Shown piece after piece: positions 34,991-46,339 of a stretch of DNA of 64,000 nt. Position numbers and translations under genes: made by a program. Numbering within the stretch: position 1 is the stretch's first letter; each line of letters starts with the position of its first letter. Source of the stretch: Talpa occidentalis (taxonomy: Eukaryota > Chordata > Mammalia > Eulipotyphla > Talpidae); contig NW_023601212.1 of the NCBI RefSeq assembly GCF_014898055.3, positions 57,958,329-58,022,328 of the forward strand. Reading direction: 5' to 3'. A model generated the notes under the pieces. The model ran no database searches, was not told the DNA's origin, and was given only the letters and a program-made list of their open reading frames with translations.

Positions 34991-35296
34991 CCTCAATAAA
35001 TAGGGAAACTAAACAAAGGATCAGAAAAAAGACAAAATTTGCAGGCAAACAATAGATCTGAGACATACAGGAAGGAGAGGGGTCAAAACAGAGGAGGGCC
35101 TCAGATCTACAGTTTGCCTGGAAGTTTTATCTCCTTTGTTTTTGTCAAAACAGCATGGGGAAGAGCACAAGGGATTATGGTGATGGTTCATGGATGATGT
35201 GTGGTGGGGGATTAATGGGAACTATACCTGAGGGGAGAAATCAAATATTGAACAAAAATGAACAACTATATAAGAAAATAAAATGTAAAAAAAAAA
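34991..35296 (+). repeat. L1 3' end fragment
   Basis: It shows ATAGATCTGAGACATACAGG, then GCACAAGGGATTATGGTGAT, then AACAAAAATGAACAACTATA, and ends AAGAAAATAAAATGTAAAAA. It belongs to the same 3' UTR group as 62120-62460. Confidence 0.75.
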
Positions 35297-36905
35297 AGTT
35301 CTTAGATGTTAGGTGTTTCTCATTAATTTACTAATGAAATAATTGCTATTTTATAACCTGCTATGTCCCAAGGAATCAGGAATAAATTGGAGAACAAGGT
35401 GTGTGCAACATTATTAAAAAAAAAAAAAAAAAAAAGAGTTCTCAATAGGTGGAGTATTGGTACTGCAGGAAATCTTAATCTCCAGCTCCAGCCCCTCACA
35501 CACATGCCTCTTTACAGCTTTGATTCATTTTCCTGTGAGCCAGAAGTGAAAAGCATTGGGAAAATACTCTTTGATTTATCCAAGGTGGAAAGTTACAAAA
35601 ACACTAATCATTTCCTCTGACATTAATCTGATAAAAACCCACCAGCTACTGACTTAGAATCTAGTTCCATGTTTCCAGCAGTGGAATATTTGTGAGTCTT
35701 GCTCTTCAAGGTTTATTCAAAGAGATAGAAAAGAGTAACAACAAGTTCTTTATAAAACAATGACACAAATTGAAGCTTTTAAAGAATGTGCTACAATTAA
35801 CACTTGCTGTTCCCACCCCTTACCATAGGGACATGTTATTCTGTTTATTATGCTATTATTATATTATGCTGATTGAATTAGCCCATCCCCTGGCTCCGTA
35901 GAGTCTTCCGAAAACAATTTAAACTGTTTGCCCTCCTTGTCAAGGCCCTTCACCACTCAATTTCTGGCTCATTTCCTCTCTTATCCCAACCTTCTCTCCT
36001 ATGTAAACCCTATACTTGACTTAAGCATATTTTTGTTTTGCCTCCTCTACCTTCCTAGCTCGTAGGAAGATCAAATTGTCTGTTACCAAAAACCCACCTC
36101 CCTGTATCCATATATTTTCCTTCCTTCCCTGTGACTCTCATCTTGCATTTCCCTTCCAGATCCCCAGAAGAAAGGGAACCAGACCCACTGCCCTTCACCA
36201 TGGGAAGAGAATGATAGCTGTAAAAAGGGAAATTAAAGATTCAGAAATAAGTTGCCTGAGGTCTCAAAGTAGATGTTTGTTAAAAAAAAAAAAAGTGGAA
36301 AAAAAGTGAAAAGCAAGGTTGTGTGTCATCTTTTGCTAATTTGTGATCTTGGAAAAATTACCTTTGAACACCAGTATCTCCAGCAGTTCAAGAGTGATAG
36401 TAACAATATCAAAATGAAATGAAGTACTAAATCTCTAAGCTGCTACACTCTAAAAACTACAAGTTACTAAAAGAGTGTTACTTCTCACCACCATAATAAG
36501 TTAAATCATCATGTTCTCCTCAAAAGACTGAGCCATTATAATCTGAGATGATCTATGCAAATAAAATTTAGAGTAGATCGATCATAGTGGCAAACCATCT
36601 TTTTATTATCATGGTAAGTCTCTAACCACAGACATTTTTAGTATTCCATGACTGGACAGTGGCACTTACAGTGTGTTCCTAAGACTCAGGTCAAGATGGA
36701 AACCAACCTGGAAATTTCAAAGTTTCCCTATGAGATCAGTAATAGAACCAAACTGAGCAGCGCATGGACACTTAGAAAGCTTCCGAGGGTCTCCAAGAGC
36801 AACAGCAGAGAAAAGCTGGCCAAGCAAAGGCATACAACCAAGATAATATTTTAGATAATCATTCATTTATTCATTTATTCATTCATATACTTAACATATT
36901 TATTG
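35297..36905. other. Unassigned non-coding sequence, 1.6 kb
   Basis: A runs lie at 35416-35433 and 36283-36294. No gene or clear repeat was recognised. Confidence 0.35.
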
Positions 36906-36918
36906 AAAGTCAACTACA

Positions 36919-37198
36919 GGGCCTCCCTGGTGGCACAAGGGGTTAAGACACAGCACTATGAAGCTATCCGCAGCCACTGCAGCATGAGATCGGTCCCCAG
37001 CCTGCCAGGGAACTACCCACATGGCGTGCAGACCTCTCCTGCCGCCCGCTGCTCCCCCCAGCAGTGTATTTCAGTCAGTCTGCTGTTCTGCTCCCCACTC
37101 TGTCTCTGGTGAATCCTCTCAACCCTCTACACCTCTGGCCTGTATACCAGTTCTTGTATGCACAAATAAATAAATAAATAAATAAATAAATCTTTAAA
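36919..37198 (+). mobile_element. tRNA-derived SINE, copy 10
   Basis: 13-bp perfect target duplication AAAGTCAACTACA at 36906-36918 and 37199-37211. The head is GGCCTCCCTGGTGGCACAAG and the tail is (AAAT)n followed by CTTTAAA. Confidence 0.95.
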
Positions 37199-37469
37199 AA
37201 AGTCAACTACAAGTTACATACTTGGTAACCATGGAGACTTCATGGCTCTTCCCTCAAGGAGATTATTGTCTTTTTTCTGTGACTATGGGAAATACCTATC
37301 CCAATCACCTAGCTCCTAGAGCACTTCTTCAAGGTTTCTCAAACCTCTGTTCTCTGTTCTCGTGCCCTAAAACAATGAAAATGCTCACTGAAATCTTCCA
37401 ACCATATGATTCTATTCTTTCTTACCAATTGCTCTTTTCCTGCCCTGCGGCAGGCTGCGCCTCCCATGC

Positions 37470-38496
37470 TGTCTCTTGACAAGGTCCGGGCATTGGGGGA
37501 GACTCCCGAGAAGCGGGGAGTTCCTGTGCTCCCCCAAAGAGGGAAAATTGTACTTCCCAGAAGAGGGGAGTTCTTGCACTTTCCAAAGAAGATCTGAACT
37601 AGGGAGTCTCCATGGCAATGCCTGCTAATGCTCTCCTCTTTGTTCTTGGTTAATGCTGAAATAAGTTAGTTATTAACTGGCATGTGAAAACCTAATTTGG
37701 ACCCAGGTGACAATTGGCTCATTGTTCTTTTTACAAAAGAAGTAAAAATTGTTAAAGATATAGTTAGGATAGAAATGTCCTGGCCCTGAGAACTATGGAG
37801 AACAAGCTGCCCTGAACCAGCTGTGCTTGGAAACCATAGCCTAACCTGGGGGGTACCTGTTAGGGGTAACAGTACATCTCCTGGTGTATGAGAAAAGTTA
37901 ACAGTTCGCAGGTTGTGTGGAGGTTAGGTATTTCTAGTTAAAAGTTAGATTTCTGTAGAACTAACACAGTATTTATGAGTTACTTTAGATCACTTTGAAG
38001 TAATTGATAATAGGCTAGATTAATTGAGTACTAGGGAATGGGTTGATTTTAGTAATATAGCATAACAATGGACTTTCATGTCCATTCCAAAATTAGGAAA
38101 GCTTGACAGGATGATTGATTGCTACTGAACATTGTACTGTCTTAGACAATTGATTATGTTAGAAAATGAGTTGAACCTAGGAGAGTAATTGTCCCTGTTG
38201 ATTTTCTTAATCTGATTAAAGAAGTGTCCTTTTGTAGTATGAGATCAAGAGGGTCTTTGTATATTCATGAGAAAATATGTAATGATTGTCTCTGTTCTGC
38301 TTTGATGCTTATGCTGATGTAATCTCATCGCCTGCCTTAAGGTATAAATAAAGACCCGCTGAGACCCTCAGCAGGAGATACTTGCACCAGAGAAAGTGTC
38401 TGTGTCTACCTCACTTCTACCTCACTCCACTTCCCCTTAGCCCTCCGAAAAAAACTTCACCGACTCCGTCCTCTCCTCTCTGAGACCCCTGACACA
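37470..38496 (+). mobile_element. Probable class I ERV solo LTR
   Basis: The right part looks like an LTR promoter: TATAAATAAAGACCCGCTGA at 38343-38362 merges a TATA box with AATAAA. It is followed by CT-rich text and GAGACCCCTGACACA. TGTCTC at 37470 and GACA at 38491-38494 would be inverted ends. GGGGAGTT repeats lie at 37516-37570. No target duplication was found for these limits, so the boundaries, especially the left one, are provisional. It may be a different LTR class. Confidence 0.5.
38343..38354 (+). promoter_or_regulatory. Overlapping TATA box and AATAAA
   Basis: TATAAATAAAGA combines a TATA box and a polyadenylation hexamer within 10 bases, as some retroviral LTRs do. Confidence 0.4.
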
Positions 38497-38889
38497 ACTT
38501 CTAGCTGGAGCTGGTCTCCAGCACTGATCACTCTGCTCATTATACCTTTGACCTTGCTCTCAGGTAAAAGATCCCTTTCTCACCAGGTCTGATGAGTAAT
38601 AGTCTATGGTCCATGGGGAGTCCCTCCCCATATTGCCCAAGATTCTATCTAGCCTCACTCTTTGTGTTCCAGAGAAATTGAACATTTTTAGTTCCTGAAA
38701 TGCACCATTATCAGCCTTGCCTCAATAATTTGCACCCCCACCCCAAACTTGCTGCATAATGCCAAAAAGGTCATCCTGACCCCATGACTGAGGTTAGTAC
38801 ATCCTGTTCTGTGCTCCTATAACTCCCTGCATATCATATATTTCCTGACCCTCATCATACACAGGCATTCGTTCAATATTTTTCTTAAA

Positions 38890-38985
38890 TCTCTATAAGG
38901 GCACAGTTTATCACCGAGCACCTAGCACAGTGCCCACACAAGGTAGACAGGAAATTTCTTTTAGGATAAAATGAATTTCAACTTA
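38890..38985 (+). repeat. L2 fragment
   Basis: Sense L2 text: CTATAAGGGCACAGTTTATC, then GAGCACCTAGCACAGTGCCC, then ACAAGGTAGACAGG. Confidence 0.55.
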
Positions 38986-40139
38986 CCTGCCCCCTCCCCC
39001 ACCATTCTAAATTGAATTTTAAATATGCCTGCAATTCTTCTGAGTTCTTATCAAATTTTTCTCCAATTTCATAGACCATCCCTACAGTATTCTGAGATTA
39101 TTGTCCATTCTTTTCCCTAGTGTGACTTCCATGGCACCATTTAAATGTTCAAAGCATGATCAAATGTTCTGCAGTTGTAATGTGTGTGGGAAGTGAATGA
39201 CTCAGTAACAGTGTCCTTCTATTGTGTGATTAAACAAGACACAGATTAATACATGTTGTCAGAACAGGACCAAATCAACATAATCTAGATTAATGTGGAT
39301 GTTACCGGCTTTTCTGTGTCCAGAATAGATGGGAAATCTGGCATCGTCCCTGGTCAATGGGAAAAAAAATTTAGAAAAGTTCTGAAGCTAATGGTTTTGA
39401 TCTTTCCATACCCCAAAGGAGCATTTCTTCACTACTGTGCATGGGGGAGAAGGTAGGATTATTTAGAACATATGAATTCATTGAGGAAAGAATACACTAA
39501 ATACTCAACTCTAATAAACATAAAACTTACATCCTGCCAATATCAATAATGCAATTTTTCCAAGATACAAATTTCATGGATAAGTTCAGGAAACCAACTG
39601 AGCTAAAGATGCTTCTGGATCCAAATTCTTTTCTCAGATCTTCACATCCAACTCCTCTCCCCATTCACTACCACTTGAGCATCCCATGGTGTCAAATTCA
39701 ACCTTCAGAATCCTTCACACAAACTGTCTTTACAGGTGTTAACATAAGCCAAAGAAATACGTGAATTCTCCTTTCACCTCTCGGCCACCTGAATGGAAAC
39801 TGTGTCCTTCCCTTTTATAAAATTCTGCCCCAAATAATGCTGCATCATACATGTACACACAAAAGGAGGTGTGAAAGAGGGGTGGGGGAAGTTGGGGTTG
39901 AATGGTTCAGTTCACAAAGACAATGGGTTCTTTGAAAAAAGAGAAACCCAGATCAGAGAGTCTGTAAAATGGCATTCAACTGGAGTCCCTTCCTTTAAAC
40001 GTAAACAGATGTATAATGTCTACCAGTCCTCCAATGGAATGGTGCCTAAGTACCTAAAGGCAGAATGTGGCTGTATATCCAGTGAGAAATTATGACTGAA
40101 AAAATCGTATTGTGTAAAGAACTATAGTTAAGATAATCA
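38986..40139. other. Unassigned non-coding sequence
   Basis: No convincing frame or repeat. Confidence 0.4.
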
Positions 40140-40277
40140 GATTCATTCTTTCATTCAACTCACATGCATTGACTGTCTACTCTGCCCAAAGACTGCCCTG
40201 GGTGCTAGGGTATTCACATACGTATGAGGCCTGGGCCCTGGAGGAGTTTATATTCTAGTGAAGAAGAGATGATTAAA
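40140..40277 (-). repeat. L2 fragment
   Basis: Antisense L2: TTCATTCTTTCATTCAACTC, then CATTGACTGTCTACTCTGCC, then CCTGGGTGCTAGGGTATTCA, then GGAGTTTATATTCTAGTGAA. A SINE inserted in it. Confidence 0.75.
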
Positions 40278-40289
40278 AAGGAATTATAG

Positions 40290-40550
40290 GGTCTCCCTGG
40301 TGGCTCAGGGGGTTAAGACGCAGCACTGAAGCTATCCACAGCCACTGCAGCACGAGTTCGATCCCCAGCCAAAAAGATACCCACATGACGCAGTAGACCT
40401 CTCCTGTCTCACCCACTGGTCCCCTCAGCAGTGTGTTTCTGTCAATCAGCCTGTTCTGTTTCCCACCCTGTCTCTGGTGAATCCTCTCACCTCCCACACC
40501 TCTGGCCTGTACCCCAGTTCTTGTATGCATAAATAAATCTTTTTTAAAAG
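40290..40550 (+). mobile_element. tRNA-derived SINE, copy 11
   Basis: 12-bp perfect target duplication AAGGAATTATAG at 40278-40289 and 40551-40562. The head is GGTCTCCCTGGTGGCTCAGG, followed by GAGTTCGATCCCCAGCC, and the tail is ATAAATAAATCTTTTTTAAA. Confidence 0.95.
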
Positions 40551-40562
40551 AAGGAATTATAG

Positions 40563-41885
40563 TAACATGTGCAGAAAGAAAGAGGGGAAGAAGGAACCAA
40601 AAAAGAGGTAGTGAGATGGTAGTGATGGAAGAGAAAGTGCCTAAATCTACCTGGGGAATTCCAGAATGACTTTTGTGGATGACACCAACATAAATAATTA
40701 ATTGTTCCATTAGCATGATCATTATTGTTATTTACTGTTTGTTGTACCCTGGTTAATCTGGGGTGACACATGATGATATAAACAACATGGGCTAAGCGCA
40801 TTAAAATAATGCCTTTTGAAGCTAGAAAATTCCTTGCATTATGTAAAATAGTCAGTGAGGAATTGTGGAAGTTGATTTCTACTGGTTAACAGGAAGGTCA
40901 CTGGACAACAGAATCCATGACAAAATCACAAGGAAGTCAAATTGTGCTAATAATTGCGAGTAATTAACTCTTCTATGGAGTGTGCAGTATTTTATGAAAC
41001 ATTTAAAATAATAAAATATTACAATTATAAGGAAACTAGGCAAATATTCAGCTTTCTTTTATTACATGTATTTGTTTACCTTCTGTGTATAAATTTTATT
41101 CTATAAATTATGTTAGTCTATAAATTTTGAGGATAGGACCTGTGTCTTTTTTTCTTTTATCATTAGACCTTAGCATAATACAAAGCAAGAAAAAGGAGTT
41201 TAATAATGTTTTCTGGAAGAAGAAACTCACAGGCTATTATTTAACCCCTTTTATTTTAAAGAAGCTGAGCCCAGAGTCAAGAAGAACTGAAAGACAAAAC
41301 TTCTTAATGACAAAGAGCTAGAACCCAGGGCTCTTCACTCAGGCCAGGTTATTGTACATTGTCATGTATCCACCAATAAATTCCTAATCAATAGAACAAG
41401 TAGGGAAGGATGTTTCAATTATAGAGTTTCCAAAGAAGTGTTTTTAAAGATGGCACCTATGTACCATCACCTCCTCCACAGAGATGCCCCCAAAAACAAG
41501 ACAAAAAAAAAAAAAAAAAACTGAGGGCAGAAATTTGGAACTTTATTTCCAAATATTGCTGATCCTAGAACCCTTAAGTCTCACTTCTAACAATATGCTC
41601 AGATCCCAAGAGCCCTAAAAGAGTTGGCTATTCCAGAGTGTGAAACCAGCCCAGTTTGCTGTGTACTTTTTTTCCACTCTTTTTCTGCAGGTCATTAATA
41701 GGATTATATTTTAGCAGAAAAATGCTTTTCACTACCCCAATCATACCAAAGTAGGTAATCTACTAAATCATACCAAAGTAGGTAATCTATTAAATCACTT
41801 TTGCATAGTAATAAGCACCACAGGTTTAATTATTATTTCAATCAGTAGAGGCTCTCCCTCATGGCCTGACATTGTTTTTGTATTT
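40563..41885. other. Unassigned sequence with short L2-like piece
   Basis: 41113-41190 resembles sense L2 (TTGAGGATAGGACCTGTGTC). There is an A run near 41502-41520. The 27-bp duplication is listed separately. Confidence 0.4.
41741..41794 (+). repeat. 27-bp tandem duplication
   Basis: The unit beginning TCATACCAAAGTAGGTAATC occurs at 41741-41767 and 41768-41794, with one difference (CTACTAAA versus CTATTAAA). Confidence 0.9.
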
Positions 41886-41887
41886 TT

Positions 41888-42222
41888 TTTAATTTAAGTA
41901 TTTTATTTTATATAATTCTTACATCTTTTTTCATCTTTGCACAACGTATGCATTTTCATTTTGGTTACATTCCCCATACAATTGCACCCCCCCCCCCTTA
42001 TTTTGACTCTAGTCCTTCCTCTCCCTGCCTTCCCCTCCCCCTCCCCCGCCCTGGCCCGCGTGTCTCTAGTTTATAGTTGCTTATTGATCTTGATTTTCAC
42101 TTTGTATTGATTAGTCTTTTCCTGGTCCCTTATTTAGGTTTTCTGAATTCCTACTATGAGTGAGACCATCCGGTATTTTTCTTTTTCTTTCTGACTTATT
42201 TCGCTGAGCATGATCCCTTCTA
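41888..42222 (-). mobile_element. 5'-truncated L1 3' end
   Basis: It carries the same 3' UTR and ORF2 end as the 10.4-16.3 kb L1 (CCCCATACAATTGCA, CTGGTCCCTTATTTAGG, GAGTGAGACCATCCGGTATT, TTTCGCTGAGCATGATCCCT). Only about 330 bp remain. More diverged than the other two young copies, with an expanded C-rich stretch at 41984-41996. Confidence 0.9.
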
Positions 42223-42489
42223 GTGGGCTGTGATGTTGATGATGGTGGCAGGAGTGATGATTTTTATTTTCGATTTGTATCTGGTTACCATTGATTGCAT
42301 TTTACTTGAGGATTGCATGTGAAAAGTCAAGATGGTTGAAGTACTCCATTTCAAAAAGTTTTCATTTATAAATATAAAAGTCGGGCAGTGATAATAGTGC
42401 TTTAAAAACATCTTAACATATGGTCCTTCATCTAATCTACCAAGAGCAGAGGTTTCATTCTTATTTTACATGTTAAAAAACGAGGCCTT

Positions 42490-42731
42490 GGGCCTCCCTG
42501 GTGGCGCAGCAGTTGAGCACTGGGTTGCAAAGCTGCCTGAAGCCTCTGCAGCACCGGTTCAATCCCTGGCCGGCGAGGGTCCCACATGGCACGCAGACCT
42601 CTCCTGCCGCCCACTGCTCCCCTTAGCAGTCTGCCTATTCTGTTCCCCGCTTTGGCTCTGGTGAATTCTCTCACCCTCCCACACTTCTGACTGTACCCAG
42701 TGCTTGCATAAATAAATTAAAAAAAAAAAAA
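42490..42731 (+). mobile_element. tRNA-derived SINE, copy 12 (internally shortened)
   Basis: The head is GGGCCTCCCTGGTGGCGCAG, followed by GGTTCAATCCCTGGCCGG. The stretch between CTTAGCAG and TCTGCCTATT is deleted (no TGTATTTC block). The tail goes from AAATAAATT straight into A, without TCTTT. Confidence 0.9.
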
Positions 42732-43860
42732 GAACATTTAAAAAAAAATGACACTCGCTTAACTAATAAATGGTGGAACTACAACTCCAAACCAAGGTTT
42801 TGGACTCCAAACTGACTTGTAATTTTGCTAGCATAAGACAGGGCAAGATGTAACCAGCAAACTCCAGCAGGTAAAAATTGAATTTCCTTTATGAAGATAC
42901 TAAAGACCTAGACTCAAATAGCTTAAACTTATGAATTAAGCTCACAGAATTAAAACTAAATTTCTAACATCAAACTCACTTTCTACATATATATCAGGCC
43001 ACCACACTGACTCTAGGAAGATGGAGGGTTTAATCATTTTCACTGCTTAGCAAGAAAAAAAAAATAACTAAAAATAACTAGGAGGGCCAAGCAATTAAAA
43101 AGATGTTTTGACTTTAGTTGATATAGAAATAGGTTCAGGAAAAATATCAGAAAATATGAGCCCTCTCTTGTGAGGCCCCAGTAGTCATTTATCAGAGTTA
43201 AATTTTATATTGAATCATAAGTTCATATCACATAAAATTCTGAAAACTTGGCATTTCTGATATGGCTGTACCATCTTGAGTACCCTTCTGGCTACAGAGG
43301 TATAGAGATTTGAAAGCCCAGGGATACTTTATCAAGAAAGCAGAAACTGACTTACCATATTGCATTTCTGAATTTTCACAAAGTTTTTAACATTTGATTC
43401 TTCTTTAGTTATGAGATACTGACTAGTACTTGAATCTTAGACTCACTCCACTGGTGTCAGCTTTTGATTCATTTATGAACAAACACCCTTATATTCTCAC
43501 TCAGTAGACAGGCACTCTGACAAGGATCCTGTCCCAAGAAAACTTACTTTTCCTTTGACTCATCAACAATCCCAATTCATCTCCCTAAAGCATTGCTTCC
43601 TCCCCAGGGTCACACATACCCCAGATATTCAATTTCCAAAAAGAAAATCAGTGACTGGCATTTAAAATGACTGAATCTATAGATGGCTTAAATGAATATT
43701 CTGGAAGTCACCAGAGCCAATCAACATTCTCCAGGGAACATTAATGACATAATCTCTAACTGTCATAATTTAATTCACTGTATACTACTGAGCACCAGAT
43801 GTGTATATGCAAAGCTCCATATTAAGTATAGTAGAGTCTGAGGATAAAAAACAATGATCC
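42732..43860. other. Unassigned non-coding sequence
   Basis: AT-rich, with no element or frame recognised. Confidence 0.4.
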
Positions 43861-43874
43861 AAAAGTGTATTGTG

Positions 43875-44152
43875 GGGGCCTCCCTGGTGGCGCAAGGGTT
43901 AAGATGCAACCTATGAAGCAATATGCAGCCACTGCAGCACGAGTTTGATTCCCAGCCAGGCAGGGAGCAACCCACATAGTGCAGCAGACCTTTCCTGTCT
44001 CACCCGCTCCTCCTCTCAGCAGAGTATTTCAGTCAATCTGCCTGTTCTGTTCCCCACTCTGTCTCTGGTGAATCCTCTCACCCCCCACACCTCTGGCCTG
44101 TACCCCAGCTCTTGTATGCATAAATAAATAAATCTTTAAAAAAAAAAGCAAC
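43875..44152 (+). mobile_element. tRNA-derived SINE (B-type head), copy 13
   Basis: Target duplication AAAAGTGTATTGTG / AAAAGTATATTGTG at 43861-43874 and 44153-44166 (one mismatch). The head is GCCTCCCTGGTGGCGCAAGG. Confidence 0.95.
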
Positions 44153-44202
44153 AAAAGTATATTGTGTAATAAGAGACATTAGATAGGCTAATAAGAGACT
44201 AA

Positions 44203-44524
44203 TTTTTTAAGATTTATTTATTTATGCAGACAAGAACTGGGGTATAGGCCAGAGGTGCGAAAAGTGAGAGGATTCACCAGAGACAGAATGGGGAACAGAA
44301 CAGACAGATTGACTGAAATACACTGCTGAGGGGAGCAGCAGGCAAGTCAGGAGAGGTCTGTAGCACCAGCAGGCAAGTCAGGAGAGCAGCAGGCAAATCA
44401 GGAGCAGCAGGCAAGTCAGGAGAGGTCTGTGGGTAACTCCCTGGCTGGGGATCAAATTTGTGCTGCAGTGGCTGCGGATAGTTTCATAGGTTGAGCCTTA
44501 CCCCTGTGTGCCACCAGGGAGGCC
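44203..44524 (-). mobile_element. tRNA-derived SINE with internal expansion, copy 14
   Basis: Reverse orientation, with the tail AAGATTTATTTATTTATGCA at the left and CCACCAGGGAGGCCC at the right. AAGAGACTA at 44193-44201 and 44525-44533 is the likely target duplication. Between 44335 and 44430 a GCAGGCAAGTCAGGAGAG block is repeated about four times. Confidence 0.9.
44335..44430 (-). repeat. Tandem expansion inside a SINE
   Basis: GCAGGCAAGTCAGGAGAGGT-type units recur about four times with variable spacers, where other copies have one. Confidence 0.8.
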
Positions 44525-44533
44525 CAAGAGACT

Positions 44534-45152
44534 ATTTTAAAAGTAAAAAGTACCATAAGAAATGTCATGGTGTTCTAATGATCAATATCTGCTCATATTT
44601 GTTACTCCCAAATTTTTCCAGCCAACTGCAAATGCTATCCTACAGATCTAGATGGAATCAGCACCGACATAAATAACAAGGAACATCAAAAATCTTCTGG
44701 CTGGGTCAAACTCTACCTCAGAATCAAGGTTCTCAGCTTTGAATCTGTTTTCCCTCCTGCTGTGGTCTCCCTTTTTGTGGCTGCCCCTTGCCCCTCTCCC
44801 AGCTCCAAGCCTTTATTCCATCAGCCTGTTTTGCCCTGCCCCAAGGATCTGTGTGTGCTCTCCTGATTTCAGACCCTCTTATGGGTGTATCCTGATATCT
44901 TGTAACATATAACACACATGTCCATCACACTGCTTGTCTATCTTCTTGCCCTTAGATCTGGTTCACTCTTGGGATTAATTCTGCACAAGTTTTTTCACCC
45001 GTACATTGAACCATAAAAAAGATCAAAATCACCATATTTATTACCCAAATAAGAAAAATGTATCTTCTCATGCAGAAGAAGCTACTTTCTGATAATTTTA
45101 TCTCAAGGCCTCAATATATCATAAAATTGTGTATCTAAGTGCTAGGAAGGTC
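44534..45152. other. Unassigned non-coding sequence
   Basis: Nothing recognised. Confidence 0.4.
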
Positions 45153-45430
45153 TTTTTTTTTTAAAAAAAGATTTATTTATGTATATAAGAACTGGGGTAC
45201 TGGTAAGAGGTACAGGGGGGCGGGGTGAGAGGATTCATCAGAGATAGAGCGGGAAACAGAATAGGCTGATTGACAGAAACACACTGCTGAGGGGAGCAGC
45301 CAGTGAGACAGGAGAGGTCTGCTGAGCCATGTGGATTAGCTTCCTGGCCAGGGATCAAATTCATGCTACAGTGGCTGTGGATAGCTTCTTAGTGCTGAGA
45401 CTTAACCCCTTGTGCCACCAGGGAGGTCCC
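45153..45430 (-). mobile_element. tRNA-derived SINE (B-type), copy 15
   Basis: Reverse orientation, with the tail AAAGATTTATTTATGTATAT, body ACACTGCTGAGGGGAGCAGC and head TGTGCCACCAGGGAGGTCCC. More diverged than most copies. Confidence 0.9.
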
Positions 45431-45534
45431 AAGCTAGGTCTTTAGGGATTATCTAGTTAAAACTGTATTCAGTTTTTAAAAAATCTTCATTGAAATTCTT
45501 GTGAAGGAGTTCTTCAACCTCCTTTATCCAACCC

Positions 45535-45638
45535 ACACTTAATTGATCATCTACTTAGGGTCAGTTTTAGTGGTAGAGTGGGAGATATAAAAATGAGACA
45601 GAAATCTAGGCCTCCAAAGGTTTCTGACAAGATAGGAG
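45535..45638 (-). repeat. L2 fragment, left part
   Basis: Antisense L2-like text: TTAATTGATCATCTACTTAG, then GTGGGAGATATAAAAATGAG, then GACAAGATAGGAG. The same element appears to continue after the LTR, at 46142. Confidence 0.5.
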
Positions 45639-45761
45639 TGTTAGAAGAACATTAAGGAGCAAACTCTGAACAAGTGAATCATGGTCTAAAAGAACTTCAC
45701 CTCCTGAGGTCTTTAGGACTCTACCCCCTACTCCATACCAATATGATCTCAGGTGCTGGAG

Positions 45762-45781
45762 ACTACAACTCCCAGCATGCC
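45762..45781 (+). promoter_or_regulatory. ZNF143/THAP11-type (SBS) motif
   Basis: ACTACAACTCCCAGCATGCC matches the long ZNF143 consensus as I know it, ACTACAATTCCCAGCATGCC, at all but one base. It sits in the U3-like half of the putative LTR, as a promoter element would. Confidence 0.65.
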
Positions 45782-45954
45782 ATGACCCTAACTTCTTTAG
45801 CAAGGGCCACTGGGAACTAGAGGCAATTAAGCATCCATGTTTGGCCTATAACCTGAACACACATTTGTGCTCTCTTGCTTTTCATCTTCAACTTCTGCTT
45901 TGGTGTCTTAGCTCAAAAGGCATTGCTGGTAGAAAGCATCAACCAATCAATCTC

Positions 45955-46008
45955 TCTCTTTCTCTCTTTCCCTCTCCTTCTCTCCCCACCCCCCCACACA
46001 CACACACA
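45955..46008. repeat. (CT)n and (CA)n low-complexity run
   Basis: CTCTCT-rich text passes into C-rich and then CACACA text inside the LTR. Confidence 0.85.
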
Positions 46009-46177
46009 CTACCTTTGTCAATAAACCTTTTATTTCATTTCTCTCTGCACATCTGTTTTGGGTCTTGCCCCAGGTTCTTAAGCGGCAGGTGAGGACTCAC
46101 ACCCAGGTCACCTCCATTTTGCCCAAGATTGCCCTATAACAAGAGGAAAGTATATGAAACAAAGTATATGTATATGA

Positions 46178-46208
46178 AAGTATGTATGTATGTATGTATG
46201 TATGTATA
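46178..46208. repeat. (TATG)n microsatellite
   Basis: TATGTATGTATGTATG repeats, flanked by related GTATATGAAA repeats. Confidence 0.9.
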
Positions 46209-46339
46209 TGAAAGTATATGAAACAAACAACTATAATACGGTATGATGACTACTGTGCCAGAAGCAAGTTCATGATTCTATGAGAATTCACAGGAGTGAA
46301 GAATGGAACTTCACCAAGATCAGGATTAGTAAGAGTCGG

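Larger units (their letters stand above)
45639..46141 (+). mobile_element. Putative ERV LTR, family B, inserted in an L2
   Basis: It begins TGTTAGAAG and ends CCCTATAACA, giving TGTTA/TAACA inverted ends. AATAAA (46019-46024) lies about 120 bp from the right end. The right 90 bp match, inverted, the sequence at 47158-47245. L2-like sequence lies on both sides, which supports the limits. No clean target duplication was seen (AGGAG against AGAGG). A ZNF143-like motif lies in its upstream half. Confidence 0.55.
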
